NCBI RefSeq assembly: GCF_017308975.1
Contig: NZ_JADWPD010000012.1
Location: 113,496 to 177,495 of the forward strand
Length of the DNA: 64,000 bases
Source of the DNA: Amycolatopsis sp. MtRt-6
GTDB taxonomy: Bacteria; Actinomycetota; Actinomycetes; Mycobacteriales; Pseudonocardiaceae
Direction: 5' to 3'
The translations under genes and the position numbers were made by a program. The notes beneath the pieces were generated by a model that was not told where the DNA came from, made no database searches, and saw nothing but the letters and a program-made list of their open reading frames with translations. Below, in pieces: positions 18,435-27,237 of this stretch. Each line of letters starts with the position of its first letter. Position 1 is the first letter of the stretch.

Positions 18435-18486
18435 GCTGAGATACCCCTGAAGGTTCTCCCTCCCCGGCTGAGATCGCGCTGAGAAC
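18435..18486. promoter_or_regulatory. Phased CTGA direct repeats between the LolA/ABC operon and the two-component system
   Basis: Four CTGA half-sites begin at 18436, 18447, 18468 and 18479, giving spacings of 11, 21 and 11 bp. Three are extended to GCTGAGA. OmpR-family regulators bind tandem direct repeats 10-11 bp apart, and the gene starting 40 bp to the right is an OmpR-type regulator. Likely function is autoregulation plus control of the divergent operon. Confidence 0.55.
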
Positions 18487-18524
18487 CGACGCGGGACCTG
18501 CGCGAACCGGCCATGATGAGACTC

Positions 18525-19229
18525 GTGAAACCTCGGGTGCTGGTGGTCGACGACGAACCGGGCGTGCGGAAGGCCCTGCAGCGCGGGCTGCGCGCGGAGG
18601 GCATGGACGTGGTCACCGCCGCGGACGGGCCCACCGGCCTGCAGCTGGCGGGCACGGGCACGTTCGACGTCGTCCTGCTCGACATCATGCTGCCGGGCCT
18701 GTCCGGCTACCGCGTGCTGGAGCGGCTGCGCAAGGACGGCGTCACCACGCCGGTGCTGCTCGTCTCGGCGAAGGACGGCGAGATCGACCAGGCCGACGGC
18801 CTCGACCTCGGCGCCGACGGCTACCTCGTCAAGCCGTTCTCGTTCGTGGTGCTGGTCGCGCAGGTCCGCGCGGTGCTGCGCCGGGCCGGGCCGGAGTCCG
18901 GCCGCGGCACGCTGCGGCTCGGCGCGCTGGCCGTCGACCGCGGGCTGCGGCAGGTGCACTGGCACGACGAAGAAGTCCCGCTGAGCCCGCGGGAGTTCGC
19001 GCTGCTGGAGGTCCTCGTCGGCCGGGCGGGCACGGTCGTCACGAAGGACGAGCTGCTGCGCGCGGTCTGGGGCGAGGAGCAGGCGGTGACCCGCAACCTG
19101 GTCGAGGTCTACGTCGGGTACGTCCGCCGCAAGCTCGACGCGGTCGGGGCCGGCGCGCTGCTGCGAACCGTGCGCGGGCACGGCTACCTCGCCTCCGACG
19201 CGCAGCTCGACGAGGTCATCACCCCGTGA
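18525..19229 (+). CDS. OmpR-family response regulator
   Basis: A 234-residue regulator. The receiver domain has D9-D10 (VVDDEPG), phospho-acceptor D53 (VLLDIMLPG), a serine in LVSAKD and K103 (LVKPFS). The C-terminal winged helix ends RTVRGHGYLAS. The GTG at 18525 gives the classical VKPRVLVVDDEPG; ATGs at 18513 and 18516 would add up to four residues. It overlaps the kinase gene by GTGA. The phased repeats just upstream are the obvious binding site. Confidence 0.93.
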   Translation: MKPRVLVVDDEPGVRKALQRGLRAEGMDVVTAADGPTGLQLAGTGTFDVVLLDIMLPGLSGYRVLERLRKDGVTTPVLLVSAKDGEIDQADGLDLGADGYLVKPFSFVVLVAQVRAVLRRAGPESGRGTLRLGALAVDRGLRQVHWHDEEVPLSPREFALLEVLVGRAGTVVTKDELLRAVWGEEQAVTRNLVEVYVGYVRRKLDAVGAGALLRTVRGHGYLASDAQLDEVITP

Positions 19230-20539
19230 TCTCGTGGTGGCGGGGCCGGTCCCTGCAGGCCCGGATCACCGTGCTGGCCGCGACGATCACCCTGTGCTGC
19301 CTGCTCGGGCTGGCGGCACTGGCGGCGGCGAACCTCTCGCCGCTGCTCATCGGCTCGGTCGACCGCGAGCTTTCCTCGGCGCTGGGCCCGGCGGGCGCCG
19401 AGGTGAGCGCGGGCCGTCCGCTGTCCGGCTCGGCCCCGGTGACGCTGCGGGTGCTGGACATCGCGGGCACGCCGGTGGACGGCGGCACCCCGGCGGGTCT
19501 TTCCGCTGCGGACGTCTCGGCCCTCAAGGCGGGCCAGCCGGTCCAGCGCGACGGCGCGCGGTACCTCGGCACGGTCGTGAGCGCGCCGGACGGGGCGCAG
19601 CGGCTCGTCGTCGCGGGGGCCGGGCTGGTCGGGTTCGCGGCCGCGGTGCACTACGGCGGGGTGTGGCTGGTGGTCGTCGCGGCGATCGGCGCGCTGGTGG
19701 CGGGCTTCGCGACGTGGCTGGTGGTGCGCCTGTCGCTGCGGCCGGTCGCGCGCATGCGGGGCTCGGTGCGGTCCCTGCCGCCGGGGGCGCGGCTGGCGCT
19801 GCCGGACTCCCACGACGAGCTGCGCGCGCTGGCGGAGGAGTTCAACGCGCTGCTGGAGCGGCAGGAGCAGGCCAGCGAGCGGCTGCGGAGGTTCACCGGC
19901 GACGCGGCGCACGAGCTGCGGTCGCCGGTCGCGTCGATCCGGGTCCAGGCCGAGGTGGCGGTGACGAACCCCGATCCCGAGCTGTCGCAGGAGACGCTGT
20001 CGGACATCCTGACGGAGGCCGAGCGGCTGTCGTCGTTGCTGGACGGGCTGCTGTCGCTGGCCCGCTCGGACGCGGGGGAGGTGCCGCCGGCGTCGCCGGT
20101 CGAGCTGGTGAGCGAAGTGCGTTCGGCGGTGGCCCGGCTGCCGGCGGGGGCGCCGGAGACGCGGGTGAGCACGGCGGTCGCGCAGGCGTGGGCGTCCTCG
20201 GCGCACGCGGAGGTGGAGCTGGTGCTGGACAACCTGCTGCGCAACGCGTGCCGCTACGCGCGCGGGCAGATCGTGGTATCGGTGCTGGCGTCGCGGTCGT
20301 CGGTGCGGGTCGTGGTCGACGACGACGGCCCGGGGATCGCGCCGGAGCACCGGGAGAAGGTGTTCGACCGGTTTTACCGGATCGCGGACGACCGGGCCCG
20401 GTCGTCCGGTGGGACGGGGTTGGGGCTGGCGATGGTGGCGGAGACGGTCCGGCGCCGGGGCGGCCGGGTCCAGGTGGGCGAGTCGCCGGACGGCGGCGCC
20501 CGTTTCGTGGTCGTCTGGCGGTCGGTCCCGGCCGCCTGA
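19226..20539 (+). CDS. Sensor histidine kinase
   Basis: A 437-residue membrane kinase. The first helix is at about 12-38, an extracytoplasmic loop spans about 40-135, and the second helix is at about 142-172. A HAMP-like linker leads to the H-box DAAHELRSPVASIR, N-box DNLLRNACRY, G1 DDDGPGI and G2 GGTGLGL. The periplasmic loop is short and has no recognisable ligand domain. It starts with GTG overlapping the response regulator stop. The pair likely senses envelope conditions and controls the divergent LolA/ABC operon. Confidence 0.93.
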   Translation: MISWWRGRSLQARITVLAATITLCCLLGLAALAAANLSPLLIGSVDRELSSALGPAGAEVSAGRPLSGSAPVTLRVLDIAGTPVDGGTPAGLSAADVSALKAGQPVQRDGARYLGTVVSAPDGAQRLVVAGAGLVGFAAAVHYGGVWLVVVAAIGALVAGFATWLVVRLSLRPVARMRGSVRSLPPGARLALPDSHDELRALAEEFNALLERQEQASERLRRFTGDAAHELRSPVASIRVQAEVAVTNPDPELSQETLSDILTEAERLSSLLDGLLSLARSDAGEVPPASPVELVSEVRSAVARLPAGAPETRVSTAVAQAWASSAHAEVELVLDNLLRNACRYARGQIVVSVLASRSSVRVVVDDDGPGIAPEHREKVFDRFYRIADDRARSSGGTGLGLAMVAETVRRRGGRVQVGESPDGGARFVVVWRSVPAA

Positions 20540-20555
20540 CGAGCCCCGGACACAT

Positions 20556-20640
20556 GCGCCCCAATGTGGCCTTCGGTGCGTTCAACGCACCGAAGGCCAC
20601 ATTGGGTGCGTTGAACGCAACCAAGGCCACATTGGGGCGC
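20556..20640. repeat. 85-bp palindromic dispersed repeat, copy A
   Basis: Begins GCGCCCCAATGTGGCCTT and ends with its complement. Inside, a long perfect palindrome (CCCAATGTGGCCTTCGGTGC and complement around a single C) is followed by a small TGCGTT-G-AACGCA palindrome. Copies of identical length lie at 41468-41552 and 63067-63151. It starts 16 bp after the histidine kinase stop. Terminator-like folding is certain; function is not. Confidence 0.9.
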
Positions 20641-20701
20641 TTGGGGCGGAGCCGGTGCGGGGCGCGGCCGGGGGTGGGGCTTCCGGGTAAGTTCCGGGAC
20701 T

Positions 20702-21091
20702 GTGAACGCTGTGATCGTGGGAGCCGCCCTCGTGCGGGACGGCAAGCTGCTGGCCCAGCAGCGGGCCTGGCCGCCGAAGCACGCCGGGCAGTGGGAACTG
20801 CCCGGCGGCCGGGTCGAAGACGGGGAGTCCGAGGCCTTCGCGCTGGCCCGCGAGTGCAGTGAGGAGCTCGACGTCGTCGTCGAGGTCGGGGCGCGGGTCG
20901 GTGAGGACGTCGCCCTGCCCGGCGGGAAGGTCCTGCGGATCTACGCCGCCACGCTCGTTTCGCCGGGGGAAGAGCCGCGGGCCGTCGAGCACCGAGCCGT
21001 GCGCTGGCTCGGGCCCGACGACCTCGACGACGTCGACTGGCTGCCCGCCGACCGGATCCTGCTGCCGGCCTTCCGGGCGCTGCTCAATTAG
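20702..21091 (+). CDS. Nudix hydrolase, MutT-like
   Basis: A 129-residue Nudix protein with the box GRVEDGESEAFALARECSEEL at about 36-56 (G-x5-E-x7-RE-x2-EE). It reads as an (d)NTP pyrophosphohydrolase of the MutT/CTP-pyrophosphohydrolase type: QQRAWPPKHAGQWELPGG precedes the box and AVRWLGPDDLDDVDWLPAD follows. The likely role is cleaning oxidised nucleotides. The GTG at 20702 comes 60 bp after the 85-bp repeat. Its 3' end overlaps the convergent trpS stop by eight bases. Confidence 0.88.
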   Translation: MNAVIVGAALVRDGKLLAQQRAWPPKHAGQWELPGGRVEDGESEAFALARECSEELDVVVEVGARVGEDVALPGGKVLRIYAATLVSPGEEPRAVEHRAVRWLGPDDLDDVDWLPADRILLPAFRALLN

Positions 21092-22049
21092 CCCCGATCA
21101 TCCGCAGGGCCGCGTCGAGCCGGTGCGAGCCGCGCTCGCGGGCCCGCTCGGCACCCGCCTTCCGCACCCGGTCCAGCTCGGCGACGTCCTCGAGCAGCGC
21201 CAACGCCCGTGAGCGCACCGGCCGCAGCTCTTCGACCACCGCCTCGGCGACGGCGTCCTTCACCGCCCCGTACGACGTGAACTCCGCCGCCAGGTCCGCC
21301 GGCGACCCGCCCCGGCAGGCGGCCAGGATCTCCAGCAGGTTCGCCATCCCCGGCCGGGTCTCCGGGGCGTGGACCGGCACCGAACCGCCGTCGGTGACCG
21401 CGCGGCGGATCTTGCGGCGGATCTGGTCGGGCTCGTCGAGCACGAACACCACACCCGCTTCGTCCCGCGTCGACTTCGACATCTTGCGCGTCGGGTCGGC
21501 CAGGTCCTTCACCCGCGCGCCGGCCGGCGGCAGCACCGCGCGCGGGATGGTGAACACGTCGCCGTACGTGCCGTTGAACCGCTTGGCCAGCGTCCGCGTC
21601 AGCTCCACGTGCTGCCGCTGGTCCTCGCCGACCGGCACCTCGTCCGCGCCCTGCAGCAGGATGTCCGCGGCCATCAGCGCCGGGTACGTCAGCAGCGACA
21701 GCCGTACGCCGGCCTGGCCCTTGGACTTCTCCTTGAACTGGATCATCCGCGCCGCCTCGCCGTAGTTGCAGGTGCACTCCAGGACCCAGGTCAGCGCCCC
21801 CAGCTCGCGGGCCAGGTCGGACTGGACGAACACCCGCTCGGGATCGATGCCGGCGGCGATCAGCACCGCCAGCTGCTCATGGGCCAGTGATCGGAGTTTT
21901 GCCGGGTTGTGCGGGGTCGTCATGCCGTGCAGGTCGGCGACGAAGTACAGGTCGTCCGCGCCGCCCTCGAGGGCCCAGCGGCGGACCGCGCCGAGGTGGT
22001 TGCCGAGGTGGACGTGACCGGAGGGCGTGATGCCGGACAGCTTGCTCAT
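21084..22049 (-). CDS. trpS: Tryptophanyl-tRNA synthetase
   Basis: A 321-residue class I synthetase charging tRNA-Trp. The HIGH-like motif is PSGHVHLGNHLG at 9-20 and KMSKS is exact at 189-193. The C-terminal helical anticodon-binding part ends in RLDAALRMIG. The very short N-terminus (MSKLSGITPSG) lacks the extra leader seen in many housekeeping TrpRS. GAAGGAAG precedes the ATG at 22049. Upstream lies a 15-residue leader peptide with two adjacent Trp codons and an intrinsic terminator, so the gene is controlled by tryptophan-dependent attenuation. That regulated arrangement suggests it might be an auxiliary TrpRS. Confidence 0.95.
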   Translation of the reverse strand: MSKLSGITPSGHVHLGNHLGAVRRWALEGGADDLYFVADLHGMTTPHNPAKLRSLAHEQLAVLIAAGIDPERVFVQSDLARELGALTWVLECTCNYGEAARMIQFKEKSKGQAGVRLSLLTYPALMAADILLQGADEVPVGEDQRQHVELTRTLAKRFNGTYGDVFTIPRAVLPPAGARVKDLADPTRKMSKSTRDEAGVVFVLDEPDQIRRKIRRAVTDGGSVPVHAPETRPGMANLLEILAACRGGSPADLAAEFTSYGAVKDAVAEAVVEELRPVRSRALALLEDVAELDRVRKAGAERARERGSHRLDAALRMIGAN

Positions 22050-22093
22050 CGTGGACTTCCTTCTCGAGGTGGGGCCACCCCGGAGAAGGCACG

Positions 22094-22119
22094 AAAAAGG
22101 CCGCCCGTCCGGGGCGGCC
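22094..22119 (-). terminator. Attenuator terminator in the trpS leader
   Basis: Read leftward, GGCCGCCCC-GGAC-GGGCGGCC is followed by TTTTT (22098-22094): a textbook intrinsic terminator about 45 bp before trpS. Its 5' arm can pair instead with GGCGGCC at the end of the leader-peptide gene, giving the alternative antiterminator. Confidence 0.85.
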
Positions 22120-22140
22120 GCTGCTGGGTTCAGCGCAGGA

Positions 22141-22188
22141 CTAGACGGCCGCCGTGGGCGGCCACCAGCTGGACGTCTGCGCGTGCAT
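22141..22188 (-). CDS. Tryptophan leader peptide MHAQTSSWWPPTAAV (attenuator)
   Basis: A 15-codon gene, ATG at 22188 to TAG at 22141, with consecutive TGG TGG codons at positions 8-9. The following codons form a hairpin (GGCCGCC, then GGCGGCC); the distal arm can also pair with the terminator's 5' arm. This is the 1:2, 2:3, 3:4 logic of ribosome-mediated attenuation. When charged tRNA-Trp is short, a ribosome stalled at WW frees the distal arm, prevents the terminator and allows trpS expression. A -10 box TATAGT (22201-22196) lies seven bases before the ATG, so the message appears leaderless. Predicted trp and trpS attenuators of this kind are known from Streptomyces and corynebacteria. Confidence 0.85.
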   Translation of the reverse strand: MHAQTSSWWPPTAAV

Positions 22189-22267
22189 GGCGCCGACTAT
22201 AACCCGATCCGTCACCACTTCGCATCGTCCGGACGCGGATGCGCGCGAGCGGAGTTACGGTCTATCC

Positions 22268-22567
22268 ATGTATGTCGTCCTGCTGAACTACACGGCCCCG
22301 ATCGAGGAAATCGACTACGCGCTCCCGGACCACGCCGAGTGGCTGAACAGGCAGTACGAGCACGGCCACTTCCTGGCTTCCGGGCGGCGGAACCCGCGCA
22401 CCGGCGGCGTGATCATCACGCGGCCGATGGCCCGCGGGAAGCTCGACGCCATCCTGGCGTCCGACCCGTTCTGCGTGAAGCACCTCGCGAAGTACGAGGT
22501 CATCGAGTTCTCGCCGACGAAGACCGCGCCGGAGCTCCGGCTGGTCAACGAGGCCGTCCCCCACTAG
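22268..22567 (+). CDS. YciI family protein
   Basis: A 99-residue dimeric alpha-beta barrel (DABB) protein. The YciI pattern is clear: MYVVLLNYTAP, HAEWLNRQYEHGHFLASG with the conserved histidine at 22, and the ending VIEFSPTKTA. The ATG at 22268 is chosen because it gives the full beta-1 strand; upstream codons in frame belong to the trp leader region. YciI proteins have been proposed as small hydrolytic or dehalogenase-like enzymes, but the substrate is unknown. Its TAG shares CTAG with the convergent small gene. Confidence 0.85.
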   Translation: MYVVLLNYTAPIEEIDYALPDHAEWLNRQYEHGHFLASGRRNPRTGGVIITRPMARGKLDAILASDPFCVKHLAKYEVIEFSPTKTAPELRLVNEAVPH

Positions 22568-22713
22568 GCGGCCAGATCCAGCTTCGCCTTCTTCAGAGCC
22601 AATACCGGGCACTTCTTGCAGCGCGGCTTCGACCGGCAGCACTTCTTCTTGACCTTGCCGGCCTTCATCAGCTTGCGCACGACCTTCCGCGGGTCCTTCG
22701 GCTTCTTGCCCAC
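22564..22713 (-). CDS. 49-residue Lys/Cys-rich small protein
   Basis: A tiny basic protein starting VGKKPKDPRKVVRKLMKAGK, then KKKCCRSKPRCKKCP with four cysteines (CC-x5-C-x2-C) and a helical end ALKKAKLDLAA. The cysteines could form a metal site. The GTG at 22713 is preferred because GGAAGG lies nine bases upstream; the GTG at 22719 is an alternative (51 residues). Its stop overlaps the YciI stop in a shared CTAG. An iron-box-like palindrome lies about 45 bp upstream, so control by a DtxR/IdeR regulator is possible. Similar small proteins are widespread in actinomycetes; function unknown. Confidence 0.75.
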   Translation of the reverse strand: MGKKPKDPRKVVRKLMKAGKVKKKCCRSKPRCKKCPVLALKKAKLDLAA

Positions 22714-22756
22714 GCGCACGCACCTTCCGGATCGGTGACCTTCACCGGGTTTCCAC

Positions 22757-22776
22757 GTTAGGTCAGCCTAACCGCC
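22757..22776. promoter_or_regulatory. Iron-box-like palindrome (DtxR/IdeR type)
   Basis: GTTAGGTCAGCCTAAC is a 6-4-6 inverted repeat. The 19-mer from 22758 matches the IdeR/DtxR consensus TTAGGTTAGGCTAACCTAA at 14 of 19 positions. It lies upstream of the small Lys/Cys-rich gene (leftward) and 130 bp before typA (rightward). The small gene is the likelier target. Confidence 0.55.
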
Positions 22777-22906
22777 AGGGGGGCGTGGGGCCGCTCACAG
22801 AGGGGTGGCAGGTATCCTGGGTGAGGTCCGCGTGTGACCAGAGCCGGTCACGGGATGCCGAACGGCTTGCGCGGCCATCCAACCCTTGAAGTTCAGGAGT
22901 TCTCGC

Positions 22907-24832
<1,926 letters not shown>

Positions 24833-24846
24833 TCCTCCGCTTCGCG

Positions 24847-24880
24847 AAAACCTCCCGGTGCGTGTCGCCGGGAGGTTTTT
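24847..24880. terminator. Bidirectional intrinsic terminator after typA
   Basis: AAAACCTCCCGG pairs with CCGGGAGGTTTTT around a nine-base loop, 15 bp after the typA stop. A-run and T-run on opposite sides make it functional in either direction. Confidence 0.85.
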
Positions 24881-25210
24881 GCGTGCCCGTTCGCTTACGC
24901 TGGGTTTGCCGGACGAAACCCGTCGTCACGAATTCCGCCGTTCTTCTCCTTATATCTTTATAGGGGCCGTGACGGCTTCATCGCCTGGCGCCGACCACCG
25001 GCGTGAACCTTTTTCGTGTCCGGGCCGTGTTCGTTCCGCCGTTCCGGAACGGTCCGGGAACCCGGACGGTGTTCCGCGCGTCCTTCCCCAGAGGGCCCAC
25101 CTTGGGGCGGCGGAGCCGCCCGATCCGGGTGTGGGAATCTCGGTTCCGGCGGCGAAGGCGGTCGTGGGAGCATGGCTGACCCGATCGGGGACAACTGGGA
25201 GGAACGGGGC
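24881..25210. other. 330-bp intergenic region before the LpqW-like gene
   Basis: Includes an unusually AT-rich patch for this genome (CTTATATCTTTATAGG near 24949-24964), a likely promoter zone. The last 60 bases could extend the downstream frame (MADPIGDNWEER), but the Shine-Dalgarno GGGAGGAAC at 25197 argues against that. Nothing else is recognised. Confidence 0.4.
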
Positions 25211-26947
25211 GTGCGGGTGAATCGCAAGGCGGTGCCGGTGCTGGCACTCTCGGCCGTGCTGCTCACCGCGTGTTCCAACACCCCGCCACCGCCGGTCGTG
25301 TCCTCCTCGGTCGCGCCGGTGTCCAGCACCGGCAAGACGCCGTCGCAGATCGTCGTCGGCGTCGACGACGTGCTCGGCGGGTACAACCCGCACAACCTCG
25401 CGGACTCGTCCCAGGTGACCTCCGCGCTCTCGCAGCTGCTGCTGCCGTCGGTGTTCCGCCAGAAGGACGACGGCACCACCCAGCTCGACAAGAACCTGAT
25501 GAAGTCCGCCGAGGTGATCTCGCAGCAGCCGTTCGTGGTGGCCTACGACATCCGGGCCGACGCGTCCTGGTCCGACGGGGCGCCCATCGCCGCCGAGGAC
25601 TTCGACTACCTGCGCACCCAGATGCGCGACCAGCCCGGCGTGATCGAGCCCGCCGGCTACCGGCAGATCACCGACCTGCAGTCCCGCGAAGGCGGCAAGC
25701 GCGTCGAGGTCACCTTCGCCAAGCCGTACCCGGGCTGGCAGACGCTGTTCTCCGACCTGCTGCCCGCCCACCTGCTCAAGGACGCGCCCGACGGCTGGCG
25801 CGGCGCGCTCGCCTCGAACTTCCCGGCCGTCGCCGGCCCGTTCTCGATCAAGAGCCTGGACACCGCCCGCGGCGAAGTGATCCTCGAGCGCAACGAGCGC
25901 TACTGGGAGAAGCCCGCCGCCATCGACCGGATCGTGCTCCGCCGGTCGGACCAGAACACGCTGCTCGCCGCGCTGCGCAGCGGCAACGACCAGTTCGCGC
26001 TGGCGCGGACGAACGGCGACGAGCTCAAGCTGCTCGGCGAGCTCGGGTCCGCCGTCAAGCTGCACACGGTGGCCCGCCCGCTGGTGGCCGGCGTGCTGCT
26101 GCGCCCGGTCAGCGCGACGCTGCAGGACGCCCGGGTCCGGGCCGGCATCGCCGCCTTCGTCGACCGCGCCAAGCTGATCACCGAAGGCGTCGACGGCGGC
26201 CCGTCGGCGGCCCTGCACGCCGACGCCCAGGTGACGGCGCCGTCGGTGAAGGGCTACGCGGCGACCATCCCGCCCGGCCCGCCCACCGCGCCCGACGTCG
26301 CCAAGGGCGAGGAGTCGCTGAAGGCGGCCGGCTACACCAAGACCGCGGGCACCTGGCGCAAGAACGGCAAGGCGCTCTCGCTGGTGATCGCCTCGCCGGG
26401 CACCCAGGAGCCGTACGCCACGATCGCCAAGGAGCTCACCAACGAGCTCGCCGCGCAGGGAATCGAGGTCAACGCGATCACGCCGCAGCCGCGCGACCTG
26501 TTCAGCGGCCTGCTCGCCATGCCGGTCGTCAGCGGGGTCCAGCAGCCGACCGGCGACTCGGCGGGCAACGTCGGGGTCGACATCGCCGTCGTGCCGCAGG
26601 CGGTCGGCGGCGACACCGCGTCGGTGCTCGCCTCGACCTTCGGCTGCCGGCCGGAGCAGACGGCCGCCGGCGCCGACAAGACCAAGCCCGTCGTGCCGGG
26701 CAACGCGGCCGGGTTCTGCGACCCGGCGCTGCAGCCGTCGATCGACGCGGCGCTGTCCGGATCGACGCAGATCACCGAGGCGCTCACCACCCTTGAGCCT
26801 GAACTTTGGCGGCAGAACGTGGTGATTCCGCTGTTCCAATTGGCTGACACCCTGGCGATCGGATCGGGCATCTCGGGCGTCACGCCCGGTCCTCCGATGG
26901 TGGGCCCGTTCGGGTCCGCGGTGAACTGGACTCGCGGCCCGAAGTAA
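25211..26947 (+). CDS. Family-5 solute-binding lipoprotein, LpqW-like
   Basis: A 578-residue secreted lipoprotein: VRVNRKAVPVLALSAVLLTAC, with the lipid-anchor cysteine at residue 21, a short Pro/Ser linker, then an SBP_bac_5 fold (VVAYDIRADASWSDGAPIAAEDF is the family signature). Its position right after typA matches mycobacterial lpqW (Rv1166), a protein influencing lipomannan/lipoarabinomannan synthesis, so it may be an LpqW orthologue rather than a peptide-uptake receptor. A second, different family-5 protein follows with its own promoter region and permeases. Start chosen by GGGAGGAAC seven bases upstream. Confidence 0.85.
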   Translation: MRVNRKAVPVLALSAVLLTACSNTPPPPVVSSSVAPVSSTGKTPSQIVVGVDDVLGGYNPHNLADSSQVTSALSQLLLPSVFRQKDDGTTQLDKNLMKSAEVISQQPFVVAYDIRADASWSDGAPIAAEDFDYLRTQMRDQPGVIEPAGYRQITDLQSREGGKRVEVTFAKPYPGWQTLFSDLLPAHLLKDAPDGWRGALASNFPAVAGPFSIKSLDTARGEVILERNERYWEKPAAIDRIVLRRSDQNTLLAALRSGNDQFALARTNGDELKLLGELGSAVKLHTVARPLVAGVLLRPVSATLQDARVRAGIAAFVDRAKLITEGVDGGPSAALHADAQVTAPSVKGYAATIPPGPPTAPDVAKGEESLKAAGYTKTAGTWRKNGKALSLVIASPGTQEPYATIAKELTNELAAQGIEVNAITPQPRDLFSGLLAMPVVSGVQQPTGDSAGNVGVDIAVVPQAVGGDTASVLASTFGCRPEQTAAGADKTKPVVPGNAAGFCDPALQPSIDAALSGSTQITEALTTLEPELWRQNVVIPLFQLADTLAIGSGISGVTPGPPMVGPFGSAVNWTRGPK

Positions 26948-27134
26948 TCGGTTGGCTACGCATTCAGTACTACCGGGTGATCTTTACCAACGCCTTCGAG
27001 TGGGACGCTGTGAATCCATGAGGTAACCGTCGTATTTCTGGATGTCGACTGGAAGTCACCCTTTGGTCACGATCGACCCTGAACTGGTGACTGTCGGTGC
27101 TTTTCCTTTCTAGCGTGCACCCGCAGTGCGCCAG

Positions 27135-27162
27135 TTGAGTGTCGCTTGGCGTGTCGTAGGCT
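27135..27162 (+). promoter_or_regulatory. Candidate promoter of the peptide-transport operon
   Basis: TTGAGT (27135-27140) and TAGGCT (27157-27162) are 16 bp apart, about 75 bp before the substrate-binding gene. TANNNT is the common actinobacterial -10. Farther up, AGTCACC (27054) and GGTGACT (27086) form an inverted repeat that could be an operator. Confidence 0.35.
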
Positions 27163-27237
27163 CCGGCCCATCCAAACCGGAGCGGTGTGGGCCCTTGTCC
27201 CGATATTCAAGGGCTCAGTGCTAGGAGGGCACACTTC

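Noticed and set aside
20556..20690. Short peptides such as FGALNAPKATLG encoded within the 85-bp repeats
   Set aside because: They appear in several frames at all three copies because of the palindrome. The conserved unit is the DNA, not a protein.
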